Shown: positions 8,547-17,831 of the stretch, one piece after another
Layout: the number at the start of each line of letters is the position of its first letter
Position numbering within the stretch: position 1 is the stretch's first letter
From: Thiopontia sp964415865
GTDB taxonomy: Bacteria > Pseudomonadota > Gammaproteobacteria > GCF-002020875
Assembly: GCA_964415865.1 (NCBI GenBank)
Contig: CAYQBY010000008.1
Span: 1-50,900, forward strand
Length of the DNA stretch: 50,900 nt
Direction of reading: 5' to 3'
Notes under the pieces: generated by a model
What the model saw: only the letters and a program-made list of their open reading frames with translations
What the model was told of the DNA's origin: nothing
Database searches by the model: none
Translations under genes and position numbers: made by a program

Positions 8547-9293
8547 CTATTTAACCGCCAGAATGGAGACAAAATTAAGTGCCTGCAAGAGTACCTCAAC
8601 CCGAGAAAACCCTGCCTTATGGAGACGGTCAAAATGGCACTCCAAAGTCTCTGGAATTAACACATCTTCCAGTGCTGTGCGCTTCTGGCTGATCTCTAGA
8701 TCACTGTAGCCATTTGCCCTCTTGAATGTATGGTGTAGTGACTCCATCCGCTTTTGCTGCTCTGGGTCATTAAAGCCTATCTTTTCTGAAAGCATCAATC
8801 CTCCACCTGGTCGCATTCCATCTGCAATTCTCGCAAGTAGCGCACCCCTCTCGGCAACCGGGATAAACTGCAGAGTAAAATTCATGGTGACAAAAGAGGC
8901 GTTGTTAATTTCTGTGTCACGAATATCCTCACATCGAAAATTCAGCAATGCATTATTAGAGAGATTTGCTGCTACCAGATTTTCTTGGCACTTTTCAACC
9001 ATGGCGCTAGAGCTATCCACAACCACCAGGTGACAATTACGCTCCTCAGCCACTCCAGCCATAGCCAATGTTGACGCCCCAAGTGAGGCACCAAGATCAT
9101 AACCATAACTATCACTCTGAAGATACTTCTCTGCCAATAATCCAGTCATGGATATGACCAAGCCATAGCCAGGTACAGAACGCTGAATCATGTCCGGAAA
9201 TACGTTTGCAACTGAACTGTCGAAACGAAATTCCTCTACAAGATCATGCTCTACTGAGTAAATCTTATCCCTATCCAATCTTATCTCTGCCAT
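8547..9293 (-). CDS. cmoA: Carboxy-S-adenosyl-L-methionine synthase CmoA
   Basis: Makes carboxy-SAM from SAM and prephenate for CmoB. From ATG 9293 it has 248 residues, matching E. coli CmoA (247). The frame is open to TTG 9314 at the prlC stop, but the extra residues have no family counterpart. Visible family sequence: VANVFPDMIQRSVPGY, the SAM motif YDLGASLGASTL (65-76), and VTMNFTLQFIP. It follows prlC with about 20 bp between and ends in TAG, immediately followed in frame by cmoB. Confidence 0.94.
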   Translation of the reverse strand: MAEIRLDRDKIYSVEHDLVEEFRFDSSVANVFPDMIQRSVPGYGLVISMTGLLAEKYLQSDSYGYDLGASLGASTLAMAGVAEERNCHLVVVDSSSAMVEKCQENLVAANLSNNALLNFRCEDIRDTEINNASFVTMNFTLQFIPVAERGALLARIADGMRPGGGLMLSEKIGFNDPEQQKRMESLHHTFKRANGYSDLEISQKRTALEDVLIPETLECHFDRLHKAGFSRVEVLLQALNFVSILAVK

Positions 9294-9314
9294 AAGCACA
9301 TAATGATTCCACAA

Positions 9315-11372
9315 TTATCCCATGGTTATGCCAGAGTGGCGAAGCAGTGCATCAACCTGTGGCTCCCTCCCACGGAACTCAATAAACAGCTCCATGGGTT
9401 CTCTTGAGCCACCCTGCTCCAGAATTGAGGAGAGAAAGTGTAGCCCTGTATCACGATCAAAAATTCCTCTCTCTTCAAAAGTGGAGAAGGCATCAGATGA
9501 GAGTACCTCTGCCCATTTGTAACTATAGTAGCCAGCAGCATAACCTCCGGCGAATATGTGGGAGAAGCTGTGAGGAAAACGGTTAAATGATGGTGGCGTC
9601 ATAACAGAGACCTGGTCCCTCACCTGTGACAATAGGTCATAGATAAACTCCCCGCTCCCGTTTTCCTGCTTCGGGTCAAATTGCAGATGCATCTTGAAAT
9701 CGAATAGGGCAAACTCAAGTTGTCTCACCATTGCCATACCAGACTGGAAATTTCTTGATGCCAGCAACTGATTAAATTTCTGCTGCGGCAAGGGCTCATC
9801 AGTTTTGTAATGACCTGAAAATAGAGGCAATGCCTCCTCTTGCCAACACCAGTTCTCCATAAACTGACTGGGCAACTCAACGGCATCCCAGGGGACACCT
9901 CCAATTCCCGCTACACTGGGGAAATCAATCTGGGTCAACATATGGTGAAGGCCATGACCAAACTCATGAAACATGGTCAAAACCTCATCATGCGTAAGCA
10001 GTGCCGGCGCATCGCCAATTGGAGGTGTAAAGTTACAGGTAAGGTATGCCACTGGGTTCTGGATCCCATCATCTGTTCTGCTACGAGTCATGCAATCATC
10101 CATCCATGCACCCCCACGCTTGTGCTGACGAGCATAAAGGTCTGTATAGAACTGTCCACGCAGATTTCCATCCTCTCCAACAACATCAAAGAAACGGACG
10201 GAATCATCCCAACTATCAACCCCCTCTCTCTGGCTAATTGTTATGCCGTAGAGCCTGTGCACAACCTCAAACATCCCCTCCAGCACCCGATCAATTGGGA
10301 ACCATGGCTTCAACTCCTCCTCAGAGAGACTGTACTGCTGCTGCTTCAATTTTTCTGCATAGTAGGCCATATCCCACGATTGCAGATCTGCAACATCGTC
10401 CTCTTTGGCAAACTCTCTTAACTCATCCAGCTCATCCCGTGCGGTCTCCAGAGAACGCTCTGCCAGATCCTCCAAAAACTCAATCACCTGATCAGGCTCA
10501 TTTGCCATTTTGGTTGAGAGTGAATACTCGGCATAATTTGAGAAGCCCAACAGCTGCGCTTTCTCATGTCGTAACCTCAGGATCTCCACCATAACCGGAG
10601 TATTATCAAAGGATAAATTATGAGGCCCCTGATCTGATGCACGAGTAACATACGCCTCATATACCTCTTCCCGAAGGGATCGATTATCTGCGTAGGTCAT
10701 AACCGCGATATACGAAGGAAACTCCAGGGTAAAGAGCCATCCCTCCTTGTCACGCTGTTCTGCAGTCTGTCTGGCCATTGCCCTGGCAGATTTAGGCAGC
10801 CCTGCAAGCTCTGCCTCATCAGAAATTAGTTTCTCCCACCCATTTGTTGCATCCAGCACATTTTCCCCAAACTTTGAGGTCAACTCCGAGAGCGACTGAC
10901 TTATCTCTCGATAACGCTCCTGCTTATCGGCAGACAGATCTATTCCGGAAAGACGGAAATCACGCAGTGCATTCTCAATTATCTTCTTCTGGGACGGCTC
11001 AAACATTCTAAATGAGTCACTATCCGCAATCTCTCTAAATGCCTGATACAGCCCCTTATGCTGCCCCATCTCTGTTGCGTAGTCTGACAACATGGGCAAA
11101 CAACTGTTGTAGGCATCACGTAGATCAGGACTATTCTTGACTGAATTCAGGTGGCTGACAGGTGACCAAGCCCGTCCCAAGCGATCCTCCATCTCCTCCA
11201 GAGGCTGAATCAATGTACTCCATTCAACAGGATCTGATCCATTCAGCAACTGCTCTACAGCAGAACGATTCTTATCGAGCAGTGCCTCAATGGCAGGCTT
11301 GATATGTTCTGGCTTAATTTTAGAGAAGGGTGGTAGCCCTTCCATAGAGAGCAGCGGGTTTGTATGGTCCAT
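9315..11372 (-). CDS. prlC: Oligopeptidase A (M3 zinc metallopeptidase)
   Basis: Cytoplasmic endopeptidase that degrades short peptides, including cleaved signal peptides. The 685 residues match the M3 family length. The zinc-binding and catalytic HEFGH is at 469-473, and the third ligand glutamate lies near 499 in WDAVELPSQ. The N-terminus (TNPLLSMEGLPPFSKIKPEH) aligns with E. coli OpdA, supporting ATG 11372. It heads the leftward prlC-cmoA-cmoB-DUF2914-ubiD run and is divergent from the gamma-carbonic anhydrase gene, with an 83-bp shared upstream region. Confidence 0.96.
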   Translation of the reverse strand: MDHTNPLLSMEGLPPFSKIKPEHIKPAIEALLDKNRSAVEQLLNGSDPVEWSTLIQPLEEMEDRLGRAWSPVSHLNSVKNSPDLRDAYNSCLPMLSDYATEMGQHKGLYQAFREIADSDSFRMFEPSQKKIIENALRDFRLSGIDLSADKQERYREISQSLSELTSKFGENVLDATNGWEKLISDEAELAGLPKSARAMARQTAEQRDKEGWLFTLEFPSYIAVMTYADNRSLREEVYEAYVTRASDQGPHNLSFDNTPVMVEILRLRHEKAQLLGFSNYAEYSLSTKMANEPDQVIEFLEDLAERSLETARDELDELREFAKEDDVADLQSWDMAYYAEKLKQQQYSLSEEELKPWFPIDRVLEGMFEVVHRLYGITISQREGVDSWDDSVRFFDVVGEDGNLRGQFYTDLYARQHKRGGAWMDDCMTRSRTDDGIQNPVAYLTCNFTPPIGDAPALLTHDEVLTMFHEFGHGLHHMLTQIDFPSVAGIGGVPWDAVELPSQFMENWCWQEEALPLFSGHYKTDEPLPQQKFNQLLASRNFQSGMAMVRQLEFALFDFKMHLQFDPKQENGSGEFIYDLLSQVRDQVSVMTPPSFNRFPHSFSHIFAGGYAAGYYSYKWAEVLSSDAFSTFEERGIFDRDTGLHFLSSILEQGGSREPMELFIEFRGREPQVDALLRHSGITMG

Positions 11373-11455
11373 TATCTATACCGTAGTCATTCCGTATTGA
11401 TGAGAAGATCCGGTAAACTATCAGTTCAACCAATGATACGCAATGGAATAAACAG

Positions 11456-11992
11456 ATGAACAATATTCGTCCATACAGGGAGTGGAATCCTGAGTTTGAT
11501 GAGACAGTCTTTATTGACCCTTCCGCACAGGTTATCGGCAGAACAACCATAGGCAAGGATAGCTCTATCTGGCCACTGGTATCAGTGCGTGGTGACGTTC
11601 ATAGCATTGAGATTGGTGAACGCACTAATATCCAGGATAACTCTGTTCTTCACGTGACCCAACCCAACGATACAGCACCAGATGGATACCCGCTGATTAT
11701 TGGAGATGAGGTCACTGTGGGGCACGGTGCGATCCTACACGCCTGCACCATTGGCAATCGCTGCCTCATTGGAATGGGGGCAACGGTATTGGACGGAGCA
11801 ATACTAGAAGATGGAGTACTACTGGCTGCAGGAAGTCTGGTTGCGCCAGGCAAAAAACTGGCAGGAGGGTATCTCTGGAGAGGTGCCCCAGCCGTGAAGG
11901 CGCGAGAGCTTACCGATGCAGAGATAAAATGGCTAAAAACATCTGCAGACAATTATGTCTGCCTGAAAAATGAATATCTTGAGACAGAATAA
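11456..11992 (+). CDS. Gamma-carbonic anhydrase family hexapeptide protein (YrdA/PaaY type)
   Basis: A 178-residue left-handed beta-helix protein built of hexapeptide repeats. The three histidines expected to bind metal at the trimer interface are in place: H66 (VLHVTQP), H90 and H95 (VGHGAILHACTIG). An Arg-Gly-Asp (45-47) and the C-terminal helix (LTDAEIKWLKTSADNYV) also fit. Whether this YrdA-like branch hydrates CO2 or serves as a thioesterase or another enzyme cannot be told from sequence. It is followed at 3 bp by the YjbQ gene, so the two are probably co-transcribed. Confidence 0.9.
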   Translation: MNNIRPYREWNPEFDETVFIDPSAQVIGRTTIGKDSSIWPLVSVRGDVHSIEIGERTNIQDNSVLHVTQPNDTAPDGYPLIIGDEVTVGHGAILHACTIGNRCLIGMGATVLDGAILEDGVLLAAGSLVAPGKKLAGGYLWRGAPAVKARELTDAEIKWLKTSADNYVCLKNEYLETE

Positions 11993-11995
11993 AAA

Positions 11996-12415
11996 GTGAA
12001 TATAAAGCAGTGCGAAATAACACTATCTGCAAAACCACGTGGCTTTCACCTGGTTACAGATGAGGTACTCGAACAGATTCCGTTTATCTCAGAGGCCAAG
12101 ATTGGACAACTTACAATCTTCATCAAACACTCCAGTGCATCTATCGCTATCAATGAGTATGCTGACCCACGGGTACGTACAGACATGGAAAGCTTCTTCA
12201 CAGACATCTGTGACAATAAGCCATACTACACACATACAGATGAGGGGCCAGATGATATGCCATCACATATCAAGGCATCAATTATTGGATCAACAATTAC
12301 CATTCCGGTGACTGATGGTAGACCAAGCCTTGGGATATGGCAGGGGATCTATCTAAATGAACACCGCTCCCATGGTGGCAATAGAAATCTGGTGGCTACG
12401 CTGATATTTAATTAA
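11996..12415 (+). CDS. YjbQ/UPF0047 family protein
   Basis: A 139-residue protein of the YjbQ family, linked in the literature to secondary thiamine-phosphate synthase activity in vitro; the physiological role is unclear. Family signature: GQLTIFIKHSSASIAINEYADPR near the middle, THTDEGPDDMPSHIK, and the terminal LGIWQGIYLNEHR with conserved His/Glu/Asp. The start is GTG 11996, just after the carbonic anhydrase stop. The gene is complete. Confidence 0.9.
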   Translation: MNIKQCEITLSAKPRGFHLVTDEVLEQIPFISEAKIGQLTIFIKHSSASIAINEYADPRVRTDMESFFTDICDNKPYYTHTDEGPDDMPSHIKASIIGSTITIPVTDGRPSLGIWQGIYLNEHRSHGGNRNLVATLIFN

Positions 12416-12493
12416 GGGAACTCAGGCCAAGTAACATACCGCTTTGCTTAAGCTGAGCCACGACAAGTAAACCCAGCTATTTTTGGCATACCG

Positions 12494-13903
12494 CTATAGA
12501 GCTGTAATCGCATAATCAGATAGCCTCGAACGTTCGCCCATCTGTAGTGTTACATGACCGCTATGAGCCCAGTTTTTCAGACGATCGACAGCGTATGTTA
12601 ATCCTGAACTTGTCTCTGTCAGGTAGAGAGTATCTATCTGTGCCAGATTTCCTATACAGATTATCTTGGTACCAGGGCCTGCACGGGTTATCAGTGCCTT
12701 CATCTGTTTGGAGGTAAGATTCTGTGCCTCGTCGATTATGAGGTAGCGGTTAACAAATGTACGGCCGCGCATAAAGTTCATTGAACGAATCTTGATCCGG
12801 TGATTAATAAGTTCCTGAGTTGCCTCACGCTCAAACTGTGAACTCTTGTCATGCATGGTGAGAACCTCCATGTTGTCCATTAGAGCGCCCATCCAGGGGG
12901 CCATCTTCTCTTCCTCAGTTCCCGGCAGGAACCCTATATCCTCTCCAAGGGGAATGGTGATACGGGTCATGATGATTTCACTGTAAAGGTTCTGTTCAAG
13001 TATCTGCTCAAGACCAGCTGCCAAGGTCAGTAATGTCTTGCCTGTACCTGCAGGCCCCAACAGGGTGACAAAATCAAACTGTGGATCCATTAACAGGTTA
13101 AGCGCATAGTTTTGCTCCCTGTTTCTGGCATTAATTCCCCAGATGGTATTGTTCTCAGAGCTATAGTTGTGCACCCGCTCCAATACGGCACTATCACCCT
13201 CTATATCTCGCACAATGTAGTCGTTACTCTGTAACTCTGGGTCTGCCAGAAACTCTCCTATCTCCCACTCGGCAACAGCCTCTCCCTTGACCTTGTAAAG
13301 TGAGTGACCCTCCTCCTGCCAACTCTCCAGATCCTTGCCATGACTCTCCCAAAAGTCTGCCGAAAGCTCATGGACTCCCGTCTGCAACAGATCTACATCG
13401 TCCAGCACCTTGTCATTACGGTAGTCCTCACTTGGAATCCCAAGAATAGATGCCTTGATTCGTAAATTTATATCTCGCGTCACCAGACGTACATCGCTGA
13501 CCTGGCCCTGCAGCGCCATTACTGTGGCCAGAATACTGTTGTCCGCAGTATTGCCCGGCAGTGATTCTGGCAGCTTTACGCTATCTGTAGAGGTCTGAAA
13601 ATAGAGACGCCCAGATGACTGGTTTGGAAGATTACCAAGGCTACCTGGCGGCAGTAGGGATACGCCTTGATCAATCTCATCAAGGGGGCTATTTTCAACC
13701 AGCTCATCAATAAAACGGCTTACCTGACGAACATTACGTGCAATCTCCGAGACCCCTTTTTTCCCTCGGTCCAGCTCCTCAAGCACAACCATAGGGAGGT
13801 ATACATCATGCTCCTGAAAACGAAATAGTGAGGTCGGGTCGTGCATCAGGATATTTGTATCCAACACAAAAAGTCGCGTTTCACTATCTGTTTTTTGAAT
13901 CAT
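12494..13903 (-). CDS. PIN-PhoH fusion protein (PhoH2/YlaK-type ATPase)
   Basis: About 469 residues in two domains. The N-terminal PIN nuclease-like domain (LFVLDTNILMHDP, then acidic residues in VVLEELD, NTADNSI and VTRDINL) is followed by a PhoH ATPase domain with Walker A GPAGTGKT (283-290) and Walker B YLIIDEAQNL. Such PIN-PhoH proteins are described as RNA helicase/ribonucleases in other bacteria. ATG 13903 is chosen because GGGGGAG lies just upstream; ATG 13924 is in frame but has no ribosome site. Divergent from ubiC, with a palindrome between them. Confidence 0.9.
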   Translation of the reverse strand: MIQKTDSETRLFVLDTNILMHDPTSLFRFQEHDVYLPMVVLEELDRGKKGVSEIARNVRQVSRFIDELVENSPLDEIDQGVSLLPPGSLGNLPNQSSGRLYFQTSTDSVKLPESLPGNTADNSILATVMALQGQVSDVRLVTRDINLRIKASILGIPSEDYRNDKVLDDVDLLQTGVHELSADFWESHGKDLESWQEEGHSLYKVKGEAVAEWEIGEFLADPELQSNDYIVRDIEGDSAVLERVHNYSSENNTIWGINARNREQNYALNLLMDPQFDFVTLLGPAGTGKTLLTLAAGLEQILEQNLYSEIIMTRITIPLGEDIGFLPGTEEEKMAPWMGALMDNMEVLTMHDKSSQFEREATQELINHRIKIRSMNFMRGRTFVNRYLIIDEAQNLTSKQMKALITRAGPGTKIICIGNLAQIDTLYLTETSSGLTYAVDRLKNWAHSGHVTLQMGERSRLSDYAITAL

Positions 13904-13950
13904 CCACTCCCCCCGTTGGTGCATGTTGATGCTATTGATAATACAGTTCT

Positions 13951-13971
13951 ATTCGATAATTACCATCGAAT
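13951..13971. promoter_or_regulatory. Palindrome in the phoH/ubiC divergent region
   Basis: ATTCGAT (13951-13957) and ATCGAAT (13965-13971) form a perfect 7-bp inverted repeat with a 7-bp spacer, in the roughly 110-bp region shared by the two divergent genes. The dyad geometry fits an operator for a dimeric regulator. No binding protein is suggested by the sequence alone. Confidence 0.35.
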
Positions 13972-14016
13972 TTCTACTAAATTTTCACCCATATTGAGAC
14001 AAGGCAACTATAGTGG

Positions 14017-14589
14017 ATGATGCGTATAATCACCTCCATGAATTTCTCCGCAAGAGCGCCTAGGTGGGTTAGTGAAAGTCAGCTCGCACTGTTGCGCCCC
14101 TCTGGCAAAACCCGCAGATATCTTGTCCATTCTGGCTCATTAACCAAAAAGATTATCCGCTCCTGTGACAGTAAATTCCGTGTTGATGTAGTTGCACAAC
14201 AATTCTCTGCAATAGATCACAGCGAAAGAGAGTTGCTTGGTCTCCAAGCGGGTGCTACCGCCAATGTGCGCTCCGTGCTCCTCTACTGTGGCAACAGGCC
14301 ATGGGTATTTGCCCATACCGTTATTCCCCACCACGCACTCAAGCGCTCTTTGCGTCGACTTACTCAACTTGGAAACCGTTCTCTGGGGGCTGTTCTCCAC
14401 TCGTCCAGGGTTATGGAGCGCTCAACTGTCGAGTATGCAAATTTGCAGCCTCACCATCTGTTATTTCAAGAGGCTGCTGAATGTGTTGGCAAAAAGCCGA
14501 TATCACTATGGGGACGACGCATTCTCTACAAGATTGATGGTGACCCGCTACTGGTCACTGAGATTTTTCTACCAGAATTCCCTGAGTAG
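14017..14589 (+). CDS. ubiC: Chorismate lyase (chorismate--pyruvate lyase)
   Basis: Converts chorismate to 4-hydroxybenzoate plus pyruvate, the first committed ubiquinone step. About 190 residues from ATG 14017; an internal ATG at 14038 is an alternative start. Family segments are clear: VRSVLLYCGNRPWVFAHTVIP, LGNRSLGAVLHS and LWGRRILYKIDGDPLLVTEIFLP. Sequence conservation in UbiC is modest, but the order of these motifs is diagnostic. It ends 2 bp from the end of glmU on the other strand, leaving no room for a separate terminator. Confidence 0.93.
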   Translation: MMRIITSMNFSARAPRWVSESQLALLRPSGKTRRYLVHSGSLTKKIIRSCDSKFRVDVVAQQFSAIDHSERELLGLQAGATANVRSVLLYCGNRPWVFAHTVIPHHALKRSLRRLTQLGNRSLGAVLHSSRVMERSTVEYANLQPHHLLFQEAAECVGKKPISLWGRRILYKIDGDPLLVTEIFLPEFPE

Positions 14590-14591
14590 AA

Positions 14592-15950
14592 TTAGAGATT
14601 ATCTTTTTTCTGAGGGCGTCTCCATCCCTTGATGGTTGTCTGTTTGGCTCTACTCAATGTTAATTGATCTTTTGGAACAGATTTCACAATAGTTGACCCA
14701 GCACCAATAGTTGCTCCATCTTCTATCTCTAGCGGAGCAACCAGCTGGCTGTCTGAACCCACAAAGACATCATCACCAATCACGGTACGATGCTTATTGG
14801 CACCATCATAGTTACAAGTGATCACACCTGCTCCAATGTTTACTCGTGCCCCAACCGTACTGTCGCCAACATACGAGAGATGGTTGATCTTTGAACCTTC
14901 CGCAACCTGAGCATTTTTCAGCTCTACAAAGTTTCCTATATGTGCCGATGCTGTCAATTTTGTGCCGGGACGTATTCTGGCAAAAGGGCCAATCCTGCAG
15001 TTGGGGCCAATCTCTGCGGACTCAATAACAGAGTTTGGCATTACCATTGTACCAGCCTCAATTACTGCATCCGTGATGTGACAATTAGCGCCAATTACTA
15101 CACCTGCGCCCAATATAACATTACCCTGGAAAATAACATTTGCATCAATGGTTACATCCTCAGCTGCATCAAGCGTGCCTCGCAGATCAAAACGGGATGG
15201 ATCAAGCAGAGTTACACCATTTAGCATCAACTTTTCAGCTTGTTTATGTTGGTATGCCCGCTCCAGTTGAGAGAGTTGCAGTCGATCATTTACTCCCTGC
15301 ACCTCTTCAAGGGTTGATGGTGAGAATGTCTGTATCTCTACCCCTTCATCTACTGCCATCCCAACAATATCTGTCAGATAAAATTCACCCTGTGCATTAT
15401 TACTTTCCAGTGCATCAATCCACCCCTTCAACTTGTCTGCCGATACCGCGAGAATGCCTGTATTTATCTCCTGGATTTGTAACTCATCCTCAGATGCATC
15501 TTTCTGCTCCACGATGCGAGCTACAGCCCCACTAGAGTCACGCACAATACGTCCATATCCTGTGGGATCATCCATTGAAACTGTCAATAGGGAAAATCCA
15601 CTCTCTGCCGAGAGATTCAATAACCCACGCAATGTATCCGGCTCTATCAGCGGAACATCTCCATACAGTATCAGTACAGTTTGTGCGGACTTAAGCTCTG
15701 GCAATGCCTGCTCAACCGCATGGCCTGTGCCAAGTTGCTCAGCCTGGTGGGCCCAGTTGATATCCAGATGGGATAACTGATTCTTGACCTGATCTCCGCC
15801 ATGGCCATACACAACGTGAATTGATTCAGGGTTTAGTGCTGACGCGCCACTAACCACATGCTCAAGTAGTGGTCTGCCTGCGATTTGGTGCAACACCTTG
15901 GGAAGTGATGAACGCATTCTTGTACCCTGGCCTGCGGCCAGGATTATCAC
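14592..15950 (-). CDS. glmU: Bifunctional UDP-N-acetylglucosamine pyrophosphorylase / glucosamine-1-phosphate acetyltransferase
   Basis: Makes UDP-GlcNAc for peptidoglycan and LPS. 452 residues. The N-terminal uridylyltransferase domain starts with ILAAGQGTRMRSSLPKVLH; the C-terminal domain is a left-handed beta-helix acetyltransferase with GNFVELKNA, the catalytic-region histidine in INHLSYVGD, and ITCNYDGANKHRTVIGDDVFVGSD. The start is GTG 15950, 5 bp after the atpC stop; no ATG exists upstream. It closes the atp cluster as in enterobacteria, but glmS does not follow. Confidence 0.96.
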   Translation of the reverse strand: MIILAAGQGTRMRSSLPKVLHQIAGRPLLEHVVSGASALNPESIHVVYGHGGDQVKNQLSHLDINWAHQAEQLGTGHAVEQALPELKSAQTVLILYGDVPLIEPDTLRGLLNLSAESGFSLLTVSMDDPTGYGRIVRDSSGAVARIVEQKDASEDELQIQEINTGILAVSADKLKGWIDALESNNAQGEFYLTDIVGMAVDEGVEIQTFSPSTLEEVQGVNDRLQLSQLERAYQHKQAEKLMLNGVTLLDPSRFDLRGTLDAAEDVTIDANVIFQGNVILGAGVVIGANCHITDAVIEAGTMVMPNSVIESAEIGPNCRIGPFARIRPGTKLTASAHIGNFVELKNAQVAEGSKINHLSYVGDSTVGARVNIGAGVITCNYDGANKHRTVIGDDVFVGSDSQLVAPLEIEDGATIGAGSTIVKSVPKDQLTLSRAKQTTIKGWRRPQKKDNL

Positions 15951-15955
15951 AGCGA

Positions 15956-16387
15956 TCAGGAGGAGACTCCAGAACGTTTACGTAGGCGATCTATTGCCTG
16001 CAACTGTGCTGCAGCCTGAACAAGCTCAGCCTGTGCTGCTGCATAATCCATGGTTGCCTGCTTGTCCTCCATGGCTGCTTCAGCACGCTGCTTAGCCTCC
16101 AGTGCAGCAGCCTCATCAAGATCTGCTGCACGAATAGCTGTATCTGCCAACACCGTCACCACATGAGGCTGCACCTCAAGCAGGCCGCCCGAGATAAAGA
16201 AATCAATCTCCTCTCCACCGCTCTGCTGTACACGCACCTCACCAGCTTTCATACGAGTTAGCATTGGAGCATGACGAGGTGCAATACCTACCTCACCCAT
16301 CTCTGCAGGCGCATAGATCATCTCCGCAACACCGGAGAAGATCTCCTTCTCTGCGCTTACGATATCAACATGTACGGTCATGCTCAT
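15956..16387 (-). CDS. atpC: ATP synthase epsilon subunit
   Basis: Central-stalk F1 subunit that couples rotation and can inhibit ATP hydrolysis. 143 residues: an N-terminal beta-sandwich (MTVHVDIVSAEKEIFSG, ISGGLLEVQPHVVTVLADTA) and a C-terminal two-helix hairpin rich in Ala/Glu. The start MSMTVHVD aligns with E. coli MAMTYHLD. Last of the atp genes; glmU begins 5 bp after it. Confidence 0.97.
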   Translation of the reverse strand: MSMTVHVDIVSAEKEIFSGVAEMIYAPAEMGEVGIAPRHAPMLTRMKAGEVRVQQSGGEEIDFFISGGLLEVQPHVVTVLADTAIRAADLDEAAALEAKQRAEAAMEDKQATMDYAAAQAELVQAAAQLQAIDRLRKRSGVSS

Positions 16388-16411
16388 GGGTATATTCCTG
16401 TTGGTATGACC

Positions 16412-17785
16412 TTAAATGGTCTTGGCCTTTTCAACAGCCTCATCAATTGAGCCAACCATATAGAACGCCTGCTCAGGCAGGTGATCATACTCACCATCAA
16501 CAATCGCCTTAAAGGCAGAGATTGTGTCACTCAATGAAACGTACTTGCCTGGAGTGCCCGTAAAGACCTCGGCCACAAAGAATGGCTGGGAAAGGAAACG
16601 CTGAATCTTACGTGCACGGTTTACTGTCTGCTTATCCTCCTCAGAAAGCTCATCCATACCCAGAATTGCAATAATATCCTTCAGCTCCTTATAACGCTGC
16701 AGCGTAGTCTGTACGCTACGCGCCACATTGTAATGCTCTTCACCAACAATATGCGGGTCAAGCTGACGGCTGGTAGAGTCCAGAGGATCTACCGCTGGAT
16801 AGATACCAAGCTCGGCGACCTGGCGAGAGAGTACAACTGTCGCATCCAGGTGAGCAAATGTTGTTGCTGGTGATGGATCTGTAAGGTCATCCGCAGGCAC
16901 ATATACTGCCTGAATCGAGGTGATGGACCCTGTCTTTGTAGAGGTGATGCGCTCCTGGAGCGCTCCCATCTCTTCCGCAAGTGTTGGCTGATATCCAACT
17001 GCTGATGGCATACGTCCCAACAGTGCAGATACCTCAGTTCCTGCCAATGTATAACGGTAGATGTTGTCGATAAAGAGCAGTACGTCACGACCCTCATCAC
17101 GGAATGCCTCTGCCATGGTAAGGCCGGTCAGAGCCACACGAAGACGGTTACCTGGAGGCTCATTCATCTGGCCATAAACCAGTGATACCTTATCTAAAAC
17201 GCCACCTTCAGTCATCTCGTGATAGAAGTCATTACCCTCACGGGTACGCTCACCAACACCGGCAAATACGGAGTATCCACTATGCTCAATCGCAATGTTA
17301 CGGATCAGCTCCATCATGTTTACAGTTTTACCCACACCTGCGCCGCCAAACAGTCCAACCTTGCCGCCCTTGGCAAATGGGCAGACCAGATCGATTACCT
17401 TGATGCCTGTCTCCAGAATCTCTGCTGCTGCAGAGAGTTCATCAAATGCTGGTGCCTTGCGGTGGATTGGCATCCTGAGCTCTTCGCCAATCTCACCCTT
17501 CTCGTCAATCGGGTCACCCAGAACGTTCATGATACGTCCAAGCGTCTTGGTACCAACAGGCACCTGAATTGGGAAGCCTGTACCGGTTACCGAGAGCCCA
17601 CGCTTCAATCCATCAGTGGTTCCCATCGCAATAGCACGAACTACCCCGTCACCAATCTGCTGCTGAACCTCAAGCGTCAAACCTGGCTCATCCACGGTCA
17701 GTGCATCAAAAATCTTCGGCATAGATTCCTGAGGAAACTCTACGTCCACCACTGCGCCGATGATCTGAACAATCGATCCTGACAT
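16412..17785 (-). CDS. atpD: ATP synthase beta subunit
   Basis: Catalytic F1 subunit, 457 residues. The P-loop GGAGVGKTV lies near residues 150-158, the catalytic-site segment GERTREGNDFYHEM follows, and LLFIDNIYRYT corresponds to the Walker B strand. No truncation or unusual residue is apparent. 46 bp separate it from atpG and 24 bp from atpC. Confidence 0.98.
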   Translation of the reverse strand: MSGSIVQIIGAVVDVEFPQESMPKIFDALTVDEPGLTLEVQQQIGDGVVRAIAMGTTDGLKRGLSVTGTGFPIQVPVGTKTLGRIMNVLGDPIDEKGEIGEELRMPIHRKAPAFDELSAAAEILETGIKVIDLVCPFAKGGKVGLFGGAGVGKTVNMMELIRNIAIEHSGYSVFAGVGERTREGNDFYHEMTEGGVLDKVSLVYGQMNEPPGNRLRVALTGLTMAEAFRDEGRDVLLFIDNIYRYTLAGTEVSALLGRMPSAVGYQPTLAEEMGALQERITSTKTGSITSIQAVYVPADDLTDPSPATTFAHLDATVVLSRQVAELGIYPAVDPLDSTSRQLDPHIVGEEHYNVARSVQTTLQRYKELKDIIAILGMDELSEEDKQTVNRARKIQRFLSQPFFVAEVFTGTPGKYVSLSDTISAFKAIVDGEYDHLPEQAFYMVGSIDEAVEKAKTI

Positions 17786-17831
17786 CTCTCTAATCCTCTT
17801 TATTAATATTCAAAATATTCTATACAACCAA

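Noticed and set aside
9840..10421. 193-codon open frame opposite prlC
   Set aside because: prlC is intact and conserved on the other strand; the antisense product has no recognisable sequence and no ribosome site.
11645..11662. TTCACGTGA in the gamma-carbonic anhydrase gene
   Set aside because: Matches only the core of parS; flanks differ at four positions, and it lies in coding sequence far from recF.
12435..12495. Nine-base direct repeat CATACCGCT in the YjbQ/phoH convergent gap and at the phoH stop
   Set aside because: Short, only two copies, no target-site or dyad structure; no evidence for an attachment site.
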